The position numbers were made by a program, and so were the translations under genes. The notes below the pieces were generated by a model. That model did no database searches and had not been told where the DNA came from. It was given only the letters and a program-made list of their open reading frames with translations. Shown here one piece after another: positions 1 through 7,102 of a DNA stretch of 38,267 nt. Positions within the stretch are counted from its first letter, which is position 1, and each line of letters opens with the position of its first letter. Origin of the DNA: a bacterium (GTDB lineage: Bacteria > Spirochaetota > Spirochaetia > JABEVK01); assembly GCA_021781625.1 (NCBI GenBank), contig JAJXWL010000003.1, positions 1-38,267 on the forward strand, in the 5' to 3' direction.

Positions 1-133
1 TGGCACAAGAAAAGACTAACAAGGCCAAAAAGGGCAACAGGAGCCTGAACGGTTTCATAACGATATTTTCGGATTATTCCGTCAACCCCTGAGAAAAACC
101 TCAGCCCTCGTGACGAAAATTTCTCAATTTCTG

Positions 134-168
134 TTGAGGAAAAGCCGGACTTACCGCATCATGGTAAG
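134..168 (+). promoter_or_regulatory. Putative promoter with overlapping palindromic operator upstream of deoC
   Basis: A -35-like TTGAGG (134-139) lies 17 nt before a -10-like CATCAT (157-162). A 6-bp inverted repeat, CTTACC (150-155) and GGTAAG (163-168) with a 7-nt spacer, covers the -10 box and the predicted start point near 169. A palindrome over the -10 box is a common repressor position. Related TTACC/GGTAA half-sites occur at 3864-3885, before the transporter genes of the same cluster. The promoter match is only 4/6 for each box, so this is a prediction. Confidence 0.35.
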
Positions 169-186
169 GGCAGGGAGTAAATGCTT

Positions 187-849
187 ATGACGCAGAAAGA
201 CTTAAGCGCCACGTTTGACCATACGCTGTTGAATCCCTTGGCGACACAAGAAGCTATTCGCCACTTGTGTCTTGAAGCCGCAGAATGGCGCTTCGCGACG
301 GTTTGCATCAATCCTAGTTACGTTCTCGAGGCTAGTCGGCTTTTAAAAGGTACGGCCGTAGGGGTGTGCACGGTAGCGGGCTTTCCCTTGGGAGCGGATA
401 CGACCAGGACGAAACAAGCTCAAGCTCGTCAAGCTATCGAAGACGGAGCCTGCGAAATTGATATGGTGCTGAATCTCGGGTGGGTTAAAGACCAACGCTG
501 GGCTGAGCTTGAGGCAGAAATTCAGGCTGTCTGTGAAGCAGCCGGCGTCCCGGTAAAGGTAATTCTCGAGACCTGTTATTTGACTGATATAGAAATTGTA
601 AAAGCCTGCCAGCTTAGCGAAAGCGCCGGTGCCTTTATGGTCAAAACGTCGACGGGCTGGGGAAAAAGCGGCGCCACCCCAGAGCATGTACAACTCATGC
701 GATCGTCGGTTTCACCCCGTATGCAAGTTAAAGCGTCGGGAGGTATTCGCTCGCTTGCCACTTGTTTAGCGATGCTTGACGCGGGGGCGAGCAGGATTGG
801 TAGTAGCTCAAGTGTCGCCATTATGAAAGAATTTGCCTATGAGCCCTAA
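187..849 (+). CDS. deoC: Deoxyribose-phosphate aldolase
   Basis: Class I aldolase that cleaves 2-deoxyribose-5-phosphate to glyceraldehyde-3-phosphate and acetaldehyde in the cytoplasm. The family motifs are all visible: EIDMVLN with the proton-relay Asp92, FMVKTSTGW with the Schiff-base Lys153, VKASGGIR with Lys182, and the phosphate-binding tail IGSSS. At 220 residues it is a normal length for bacterial DERA. An ATG at 181 is also in frame, but the AGGGAG ribosome site (172-177) is only 3 nt from it and 9 nt from the ATG at 187, so 187 is preferred. The 3' end overlaps the next gene by 11 nt, which suggests translational coupling. Its place ahead of a sugar-sensing two-component pair is unusual; deoC normally sits with nucleoside genes. 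Family assignment is secure; the link to the neighbouring system is inference. Confidence 0.93.
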   Translation: MTQKDLSATFDHTLLNPLATQEAIRHLCLEAAEWRFATVCINPSYVLEASRLLKGTAVGVCTVAGFPLGADTTRTKQAQARQAIEDGACEIDMVLNLGWVKDQRWAELEAEIQAVCEAAGVPVKVILETCYLTDIEIVKACQLSESAGAFMVKTSTGWGKSGATPEHVQLMRSSVSPRMQVKASGGIRSLATCLAMLDAGASRIGSSSSVAIMKEFAYEP

Positions 850-3220
850 ACTGCAACGCCGCTTGACCATCGCCATGCTGGCGGCCGAACTCGATGACGA
901 TTATCAGACCGCGATTTGGAAAGGGGTAGAATCTCGTGCCGCACAATTTGATATTGGGGTACTTTCGATTTTAGGCTCGCGGATTGAGTCCCCGATTGGC
1001 TTTGAAGCGACGGCCAATACGATTTATAGTTTGGCTGATTCCCATCAAATTGATGGTGTCGTTGTTCTTACGGCAGCTATCTCGACCTTTATCGATACGC
1101 ACAAAGTGCTAAAGTTTCTTCAAAGTCCGCTAGGAATTCCCCGAGTTTCTCTGGGGCTGAAAGTGCCTGGGATTCCGAGTCTAGTCGTCGATGGAGCGCG
1201 AGGAATTGAAGATTTAGTCAAGCATTTGGTGCTAGGGCATGGACGGCGTCGTATGGCCATCATCTCGGGTCCCGCCGGTCATGGCGAAGCAGAGGAGCGA
1301 AAATCTTCGCTCTTAACGGCTTTGAAGAGTTTTGGTGTCGTCCCTGATCCTCGCCTAGTAGTACCGGGAAGTTTTCTGCAAGGTTCTGGGGTCGAAGGCG
1401 TGAAAACTTTGCTCAATCGACAGATACCGTTCGATTCGTTGTTCTGCATGAATGACCGTACAGCCATCGGCGCCATTGAAGAACTTCAGCGAGTTGGCGT
1501 GAAAGTGCCGCAAGAAGTGGCCGTTGTCGGGTTTGATGATATCGAAGAAGGGACCTACCTTACCCCACCGCTTACTTCGGTCCGGCAGCCCCTGTTTGAG
1601 CTAGGTGTCTCGGCTGTTGATATTCTTTACGACATCTTGCAAGCTCGTGACCCCGTTGGTCACCATCTTTTGTGTCATGCGGTCATTCGTGAATCGTGCG
1701 GCTGTCTTCCTCGGCAAAGTTTTTCACCGGAAAATCATGTCAAATGGGAAGATATTAGTAAACTCGATCGGCACTTGGTTGAGGAATTGCTACGGTTGGC
1801 CATCAGCGGAAATGACCATCTTTTTTTAAAACGCCTCAATCAAAATTTACTTGACAGTGTCGTTCAACGACGCAGTTTGGAGCGTTGGCAAGACTACTTA
1901 ACCGCCATTCGTTCCAAACTTCGTGAAGAAGAAAGTTGGGATTTAGTGTTTGACGAGTTTCTTTTTGAGTCAGCTCGTGACTTAATAGCCAAAGCGGAAA
2001 CAAGGTCTCAGGCCGAGCGTCGGATTCAAGCTTCACGTCGCTACGCTACTTTACGATCAATTGGTTCGTCGCTTATTGCGGCTTTTGAGATGAACTCTAT
2101 GATTCGAGAGTTAGCAAAAGGATTGCACGATCTAGGTTTTTACCGAGGATTTTTGGTAAGGGTCGACGGAAAAGATATCCCAAACGGTTGGTCACGCCTC
2201 TGGATGAGCTTAGACGACTCGCAAATTCTCCCCAACAAGCCTATTCGTTTTCACAGTAATGATATTTTACCGCCCGACATTCTTTGGCGGCAAGAATGTT
2301 GGGTTCTTGAGCCTTTAGTTTTTCAAGACGAGATTTTGGGGTATATGGTTTTGCCGGGGGGGCTTATCGATGCTTCAACGTATGACTCGATTAAAGAAAG
2401 TGTCGCTAGTGCTATGGCTAGCCTTTTACTGCTCGAAAAAGTTCAAACGCATGAAAGACGCCTAGAGCTGGATGTAGCCCGTCGAACCCAAGAACTCACC
2501 CGCGCTAATCAAGAATTGGTCAAAGAAGTCGACCGCAGAAAGTTTCTTGAACAAGAGGTGACACAAATTTCTAATCGAACCATGGAGTCGATTGGACAGG
2601 ATCTTCATGATGATCTGTGTCAGCACTTGGCTGGCATTCTGCTTATGTTTTCGGCTGTCAAATCCTCGGGGCGCTTGACGTCTGATTCTCCTGAAGTCCT
2701 TGACCGAATTCAAACCCTTTTGTCAGATTCTATTGTTAGGGTAAAGCAGATTGCTCGTGGCCTTTTGCCCATGGGGTTTGAAGAACAAGGCTTGCTAGGG
2801 GCTCTTGAGGCTTTGGTGATTTCTGCTCGCCATTCCAGCAACGTCGAAATTACTCTCGAGGCTGATTCTGAGTTTTCGCTCGATGATAAAGACCGTGCTT
2901 TGCAAATCTACCGAATTCTTCAAGAAGCCTTGCAAAATTCGGTAAAACATTCCCGCTCACCGAAAATTGAGGTTAAACTCTATGCCAATGTCCGCACAAA
3001 AACAGTGAAACGCAGAAAATCTGCAATTCCAGGGTGGATCGCCGAGGTTCGGGATTATGGTTGTGGGATTCCGGCCAAAGTCGGTGGCGATGGAATGGGA
3101 ATGCGAATCATGCGCTATCGAGCCGAGAAAGCCCGTGCTGTTTTAAACTTAGAAAGCATGAATCCTGGTACGAAGGTTTCGTGTTGGTTTGCGGAAGCTT
3201 CAGGAGGAGAAAACTTTTGA
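839..3220 (+). CDS. Soluble histidine kinase with LacI-type ligand-binding domain
   Basis: About 793 residues. Residues 8 to about 290 match the periplasmic-binding-protein fold of LacI/GalR regulators: an early LTIAMLAAEL strand, a VVGFDDIEEGTYLTPPLTSV segment and SVRQPLFELG. There is no DNA-binding helix-turn-helix, no signal peptide and no membrane helix. A helical linker and a GAF-like region follow (about 395-535), then a coiled coil (about 540-575). Next come a HisKA_3 dimerisation helix with the phospho-acceptor in DLHDDLCQHL (His590) and an HATPase with an N-box (Glu696, Asn700), a DYGCGIP box (Asp739) and a DGMGM box. It should autophosphorylate on sensing a cytoplasmic, sugar-like ligand and pass phosphate to the regulator encoded next. 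A TTG at 833 is also in frame; the ATG at 839 is preferred. It overlaps deoC upstream and the response regulator downstream. The ligand is unknown. LacI-fold domains fused to output domains are known in spirochaetes, but I cannot say how common the kinase version is. Confidence 0.88.
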   Translation: MSPKLQRRLTIAMLAAELDDDYQTAIWKGVESRAAQFDIGVLSILGSRIESPIGFEATANTIYSLADSHQIDGVVVLTAAISTFIDTHKVLKFLQSPLGIPRVSLGLKVPGIPSLVVDGARGIEDLVKHLVLGHGRRRMAIISGPAGHGEAEERKSSLLTALKSFGVVPDPRLVVPGSFLQGSGVEGVKTLLNRQIPFDSLFCMNDRTAIGAIEELQRVGVKVPQEVAVVGFDDIEEGTYLTPPLTSVRQPLFELGVSAVDILYDILQARDPVGHHLLCHAVIRESCGCLPRQSFSPENHVKWEDISKLDRHLVEELLRLAISGNDHLFLKRLNQNLLDSVVQRRSLERWQDYLTAIRSKLREEESWDLVFDEFLFESARDLIAKAETRSQAERRIQASRRYATLRSIGSSLIAAFEMNSMIRELAKGLHDLGFYRGFLVRVDGKDIPNGWSRLWMSLDDSQILPNKPIRFHSNDILPPDILWRQECWVLEPLVFQDEILGYMVLPGGLIDASTYDSIKESVASAMASLLLLEKVQTHERRLELDVARRTQELTRANQELVKEVDRRKFLEQEVTQISNRTMESIGQDLHDDLCQHLAGILLMFSAVKSSGRLTSDSPEVLDRIQTLLSDSIVRVKQIARGLLPMGFEEQGLLGALEALVISARHSSNVEITLEADSEFSLDDKDRALQIYRILQEALQNSVKHSRSPKIEVKLYANVRTKTVKRRKSAIPGWIAEVRDYGCGIPAKVGGDGMGMRIMRYRAEKARAVLNLESMNPGTKVSCWFAEASGGENF

Positions 3221-3870
3221 CACCTATATCATTTTTGGTTGTCGATGATCACCCGATTTTTCGTCAGGGTTTGGTTGCCCTAATTCAAACTCAAGAGCAA
3301 TACAATGTGCGCTGTGAGGCGGGATCTATTATTGAAGCTCTCGAACGTTTAAATACCTTTGTTCCCGACATTGCCCTCATTGACATTTCGTTACAAAACC
3401 AAAGCGGACTCGATTTGGTCAGACAGATGCGTCAGTCGTACCCCACGGTCAAAATTCTGATCATTTCGATGCATGATGAAGTGGTCTATGCGTCCCGGGC
3501 GTTGAAAGCGGGAGCCATGGGCTATGTGATGAAGCAAGAGCCTGCGTCGTTAATTCTCGAGGCTGTACAAACGGTCTTGAACGGAAAAATCTACGTTTCG
3601 GCGGTGATGCGTGATCGGTTGCTAGAAATGGTCTTTTTGCACCGCGACGAAAATGAAGCCATTTCGACAGATGTTCTTAGTGATCGTGAGTTAGAAGTCC
3701 TTGACCTCATGGGACAAGGCTATGGTGCCGTTGATATTGCCAAATTACTGACCTTGTCGGTTAAAACGGTCAACGCCCACTATGATCATATCAAAGACAA
3801 GCTAAAAATGCCGAGTACCAGTGAACTCAGACGCTATGCCGTAAAATGGATTCAGCATAGAGATAGGTAA
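3217..3870 (+). CDS. NarL/FixJ-family response regulator
   Basis: 217 residues. The receiver domain has the acidic pair Asp10-Asp11, the phospho-acceptor Asp56 (IALIDISL), the switch Ser84 and the conserved Lys106. A LuxR-type helix-turn-helix follows (about 155-200), starting LSDRELEVLDLMGQG and containing SVKTVNAHYDHIKDKL. The start is a TTG at 3217 overlapping the kinase stop; a strong AGGAGGAG (3202-3209) sits about 8-9 nt ahead, and translation from there opens directly into the first receiver strand. An ATG further upstream in frame would add a non-homologous tail inside the kinase gene and is rejected. It is the natural partner of the kinase and probably controls the deoC and transporter promoters. 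The palindromes at 150-168 and 3864-3885 are candidate binding sites. Confidence 0.92.
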   Translation: MTPISFLVVDDHPIFRQGLVALIQTQEQYNVRCEAGSIIEALERLNTFVPDIALIDISLQNQSGLDLVRQMRQSYPTVKILIISMHDEVVYASRALKAGAMGYVMKQEPASLILEAVQTVLNGKIYVSAVMRDRLLEMVFLHRDENEAISTDVLSDRELEVLDLMGQGYGAVDIAKLLTLSVKTVNAHYDHIKDKLKMPSTSELRRYAVKWIQHRDR

Positions 3871-3885
3871 GTTTACCTAGGTAAA
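3864..3885. promoter_or_regulatory. Overlapping palindromes, candidate operator for the sugar operon
   Basis: Two overlapping inverted repeats share the middle half-site: TAGGTAA-GT-TTACCTA (3864-3879) and the perfect 14-bp palindrome TTTACCTAGGTAAA (3872-3885). They begin at the stop codon of the response regulator and lie about 107 nt before the solute-binding-protein start. The TTACC/GGTAA half-site matches the inverted repeat over the predicted deoC promoter. A role as binding site for the neighbouring NarL-type regulator is inference. Confidence 0.4.
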
Positions 3886-3940
3886 ATTACTCAATATCGC
3901 TAATGTCGTACTCTGAAAACATGGAGTAGCCTTTTAACCA

Positions 3941-3969
3941 TGAAGACCAACAAGGAGTCCTGGTCTTCA
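3941..3969 (+). other. Stable stem-loop in the leader of the solute-binding-protein gene
   Basis: A perfect 9-bp stem, TGAAGACCA (3941-3949) with TGGTCTTCA (3961-3969), and an 11-nt loop lie just before the GGAGG ribosome site (3981-3985). No run of T follows, so it is probably not an intrinsic terminator. A 5' stabilising or processing structure that raises translation of the binding protein is more likely, but this is inference. Confidence 0.5.
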
Positions 3970-3991
3970 AAATTTTAAAAGGAGGAACTGC

Positions 3992-5263
3992 ATGTTTAAG
4001 AAAATCAGTGTAGTTCTTGTCGCGGCGTCGGCGTTGCTCTTAGGCTCGTGCGCTCAGAAGCCAGCGGATATCTACACCGGTCAAACGTTGAAAGTTTGGT
4101 CGTTTACAGACGAACTTCAAGAGTTCATCGACCGGTTCAAAGCTGCCCACCCTGGGTTAAAGGTAGAATATACCATTGTCCCCAATGAGCAGTATTTGGC
4201 AAAACTGAAACCGGTTTTGCGCAGTGGTGTTGATGCTCCCGATGTCTTTACGGGAGAAGCTGGCTTCGTTAAGGATTTGGTTGATAATCACCTGTGGGCC
4301 AATCTTTCGAAAGCACCGTTTAATGTTGATACCTCGGATGTATTCCCGTATGTCGCACAAGTAGGCACCGATGCTGAAGGAAATGTCCGTGGGTTATCGT
4401 ACCAGGCAACTCCTGGAGCATACTTCTTCAAACGCGATATTGCGAAGAAGTATTTGGGTACCGATGATCCGGCAGCAATAAGCAAAATGCTTGCCACTTG
4501 GGACGACGTCGTCAAAGTTGGTGAAAAGCTCAAGAAAGAATCCAACGGTAAAGTGTTCTTGATTAGCTCGATTGCAGATTTGTTTAATCCCTTCTATGCC
4601 AACCGCCAACATGGTTGGGTAGAAAATGGTCAGTTCTACTACGACGACGTGTTGAACAAAGCGGCAGAAATTGCCAAAAAGATCCGCACCGATGGTCTGG
4701 ATGCCAAGGCAGGACAGTGGTCACCTCCCTGGTTCAACGGAATGAAGAAAAATGGCAATGTCTTCTTGTATATGCTTCCGACCTGGGGTTTGACCTACGT
4801 TCTAGAAAAGAATGCTCCTGATGCTTCTGGCGACTGGGGTGCTGCTTCTGGTCCGGCTTCTTACTTCTGGGGCGGTACATGGCTTGGTATCAATCCAAAA
4901 TCCACCCAAAAGCAACTCGCTTGGGAATTTGTGAAGTTTGTTACCTTGAACCACGACACCTTGACCTGGTGGGCGACCAAGTCGAAACATGCCGGTGACT
5001 TTGTTTCCAGCATTTCTGTAGTCAATTCCTTAAAAGATACGTTGACCTCACCGTACTTGGACGGACAAAAGCACTACGCTTACTTTGACGATCAGGTTGG
5101 CAAGATCAACGGTAATCTGATTACACCCTATGACCAGCAGGGCAATGCCTTCTATCAGAACGCGGTCAATGATTACCTGGATGGAAAACTTCCCAACGTT
5201 CAGGCCGTCAAAGAACGAGTCATTTCAGACTTCAAGAACGCTTTCCCCGATCTGAAGTACTAA
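3992..5263 (+). CDS. ABC sugar transporter, substrate-binding lipoprotein
   Basis: 423 residues, typical of family 1 carbohydrate-binding proteins. An N-terminal signal peptide ends in a lipobox-like LLLGSC with the modified Cys20, so the mature protein should be membrane-anchored on the periplasmic side. The mature start reads TLKVWSFTDELQEFIDRFK, the usual first strand and helix of this fold, and several Trp residues near WWATKSKHAGDF could stack on sugar rings. A strong GGAGG lies 6 nt before the ATG. It captures the ligand for the two permeases downstream. A terminator-like hairpin right after the gene probably makes its mRNA more abundant than that of the permeases. The substrate cannot be read from sequence; a GH3 glycosidase in the same operon suggests an oligosaccharide or beta-glycoside. 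Confidence 0.93.
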   Translation: MFKKISVVLVAASALLLGSCAQKPADIYTGQTLKVWSFTDELQEFIDRFKAAHPGLKVEYTIVPNEQYLAKLKPVLRSGVDAPDVFTGEAGFVKDLVDNHLWANLSKAPFNVDTSDVFPYVAQVGTDAEGNVRGLSYQATPGAYFFKRDIAKKYLGTDDPAAISKMLATWDDVVKVGEKLKKESNGKVFLISSIADLFNPFYANRQHGWVENGQFYYDDVLNKAAEIAKKIRTDGLDAKAGQWSPPWFNGMKKNGNVFLYMLPTWGLTYVLEKNAPDASGDWGAASGPASYFWGGTWLGINPKSTQKQLAWEFVKFVTLNHDTLTWWATKSKHAGDFVSSISVVNSLKDTLTSPYLDGQKHYAYFDDQVGKINGNLITPYDQQGNAFYQNAVNDYLDGKLPNVQAVKERVISDFKNAFPDLKY

Positions 5264-5276
5264 CGATCACATGTTG

Positions 5277-5300
5277 AGGCCGCCGAAAGGCGGCCTTTTT
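5277..5300 (+). terminator. Intrinsic terminator-like hairpin between binding protein and permease
   Basis: An 8-bp GC-rich stem (AGGCCGCC, 5277-5284, with GGCGGCCT, 5289-5296) closed by a GAAA tetraloop is followed by five T residues (5296-5300). It sits 13 nt after the binding-protein stop, and the permease ribosome site follows at once. The short U tract suggests partial termination, giving high binding-protein and lower permease expression. Confidence 0.75.
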
Positions 5301-5312
5301 AAGGAGTTTGAA

Positions 5313-6245
5313 ATGCAGAGGAAAACTTCTGCTGAGCAGCAAGGCAAGAACGGCTACTGGTTTATCCTTCCGTTTTTTGTTTTCTTTCTTGTCTTCCAGG
5401 TTTATCCGATTTTCTATTCATTGTATTTGAGCTTTACGAGTTTTGATGGCTTTAAAAATCCTAAATGGATTGGATTTGCCAATTATGAAAGACTATTTTC
5501 TAAGGATTTGTGGGGTGATAGTGCCAGATTTTTAATGGCCTACATCAATACTTGGAGAATCTGGCTTCCTAATATCGTTTCACAGCTAGGTTTAGCCTTT
5601 TTAACGGCAGTCATTTTGACAAATGTTCGTCTTCGTATTAAGGGTGTAGGTGTTTTTAGGGCAGTATTTTATTTTCCTAATCTTGTGACGGCAGCGTCAA
5701 TAGCCATCCTTTTTGCGCTCTTGATGGATTGGCAGTATGGTGCCGTTAACCAGTTGATTTTTGGCGCGAATAAAGCTGCCTATATCAACTGGACAGGTTC
5801 TTCAGGAACGCTTTTTCAATTGCTCATTTCAGGAATCCAGACTTGGATGTGGTTTGGCAACACAATGATCATTATTATGGCTGGCTTGACGAGTATTCCT
5901 CAAGCACTATTAGAAGCCGCCTGGGTGGATGGTGCATCCACTTCAAAGACCTTTTTCAAAGTTACTTTACCGCTATTGAGACCAATAATGGTGTATATTG
6001 TTATTACTTCACTAATTGGTGGCATGCAGATTTTTGATATTCCGTTTGTCATTACAACTCCACCCGGTTCAGCTGGTCCTGAATACTCTATGCTGACAGC
6101 AATGATTTACACCTATGATCAAGCCTTTACCAATAACCAATATGGGTACGCGGCGGCGTTGTCATATATTCAATTCCTACTAATTGCAATTTTCTCGGCG
6201 TTATACTTTCGCTCGATGCGACGTCAAGAACAAGGAGTGGCTTGA
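5313..6245 (+). CDS. ABC sugar transporter permease (MalF/UgpA-like)
   Basis: 310 residues with about six membrane helices, the first at GYWFILPFFVFFLVFQVYPI. The cytoplasmic EAA loop that docks the ATPase is clear: EAAWVDGASTSKTFFKVTLP. An in-frame ATG at 5271 would place the start inside the terminator hairpin; the ATG at 5313 has AAGGAG (5301-5306) 6 nt ahead and is preferred. It forms a heterodimeric channel with the next gene product. No ATPase gene is in the cluster, so the importer probably shares a MsmK/MalK-type ATPase encoded elsewhere, as is common for this family. Confidence 0.93.
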   Translation: MQRKTSAEQQGKNGYWFILPFFVFFLVFQVYPIFYSLYLSFTSFDGFKNPKWIGFANYERLFSKDLWGDSARFLMAYINTWRIWLPNIVSQLGLAFLTAVILTNVRLRIKGVGVFRAVFYFPNLVTAASIAILFALLMDWQYGAVNQLIFGANKAAYINWTGSSGTLFQLLISGIQTWMWFGNTMIIIMAGLTSIPQALLEAAWVDGASTSKTFFKVTLPLLRPIMVYIVITSLIGGMQIFDIPFVITTPPGSAGPEYSMLTAMIYTYDQAFTNNQYGYAAALSYIQFLLIAIFSALYFRSMRRQEQGVA

Positions 6246-6247
6246 TC

Positions 6248-7087
6248 ATGATACTAAATCAACGAAGGTCCTCGCTCGGCACGATTTTATCGTACGTTTA
6301 TCTTGGTTTTTTAACGATCATCTGCGTCATTCCGTTTTACATGATGTTGGTAAATGGTACACGAGCCTCTGTAGCCATTAACCAAGGAGTTTCTTTTATA
6401 CCTGGAACCTACCTCATCCAAAACTTCATGAACTTGATTACAAAGGTCAATTTGTTTCAAGGCTTTATCAATACGGTTATAATCTCTGTCGGAGCCACGG
6501 CTTTGACACTTTACATTTCGGCGTTGACAGCCTGGGGTTTTGCAATTTATGATTTTCGGTTTAAAAAACTGTTATGGGGATTGGTCTTAGTCGTTATTAT
6601 GATTCCTAATACTTTGGGAATTATTGGTTTCTATGAGTTGATGCTTAATCTGCATTTGATTGACAACTACTTAGCACTTATCCTACCAGCAGGGGCAGCT
6701 TCGGTCACCGTGTTCTTTCTTCACCAATATATTAAGGGTGGAATACCTCGCGATTTTTATGAGGCAGCACAAATCGATGGCGCGAAGGAACTCTATACTT
6801 TTCATCGAATTGCCTTGCCCTTAATGGTTCCTGCCTTGGCGACGATGGGCATTTTTGCTTTTGTTGGTAGTTGGAACAATTTCTTACAGCCTTTGATTAT
6901 TTTGTATAGTCCTAGCCATTTGACGTTGCCACTGTTGATTTCACAGTTAAATTCAACGGCCTATAAAACCGATTTTGGTGTCGTCTATTTAGGGATAGGC
7001 CTGACGGTCCTTCCCTTATTATTGATCTTTGCCTTGTTCTCACGGTATATCTTAAATGGACTTACCATGGGCGGCGTAAAAGAATAG
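6248..7087 (+). CDS. ABC sugar transporter permease (MalG/UgpE-like)
   Basis: 279 residues with about six membrane helices and the second EAA loop of the pair, EAAQIDGAKELYTFHRIALP, followed by the family-typical GSWNNFLQPL segment. It is the partner of the permease just upstream, with only 2 nt between stop and start. A TTG at 6242 is in frame too, but AAGGAG (6232-6237) is 10 nt from the ATG at 6248 and only 4 nt from the TTG, so the ATG is chosen. The GH3 gene follows after 15 nt, which points to one operon. Confidence 0.92.
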   Translation: MILNQRRSSLGTILSYVYLGFLTIICVIPFYMMLVNGTRASVAINQGVSFIPGTYLIQNFMNLITKVNLFQGFINTVIISVGATALTLYISALTAWGFAIYDFRFKKLLWGLVLVVIMIPNTLGIIGFYELMLNLHLIDNYLALILPAGAASVTVFFLHQYIKGGIPRDFYEAAQIDGAKELYTFHRIALPLMVPALATMGIFAFVGSWNNFLQPLIILYSPSHLTLPLLISQLNSTAYKTDFGVVYLGIGLTVLPLLLIFALFSRYILNGLTMGGVKE

Positions 7088-7102
7088 ATTGTTGTAGGGG
7101 AG

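Noticed and set aside
3..92. Possible C-terminal tail of an upstream gene (29 residues, ending at TGA 90-92)
   Set aside because: The frame is open from the left edge, but the tail is short, Lys/Asn-rich and not recognisable; other frames are also possible.
89..104. CTGAG-AAAAAC-CTCAG stem as a terminator of an upstream gene
   Set aside because: Only 5 bp and no T run after it; too weak to call.
3034..3870. Longer response regulator starting at 3034
   Set aside because: The extra 61 residues overlap the kinase gene and match no domain; the TTG at 3217 has a strong ribosome site.
3886..3940. A promoter between the response regulator and the binding-protein gene
   Set aside because: TAATGT and TACTCT boxes lack a matching -35 at 16-18 nt; none could be supported.
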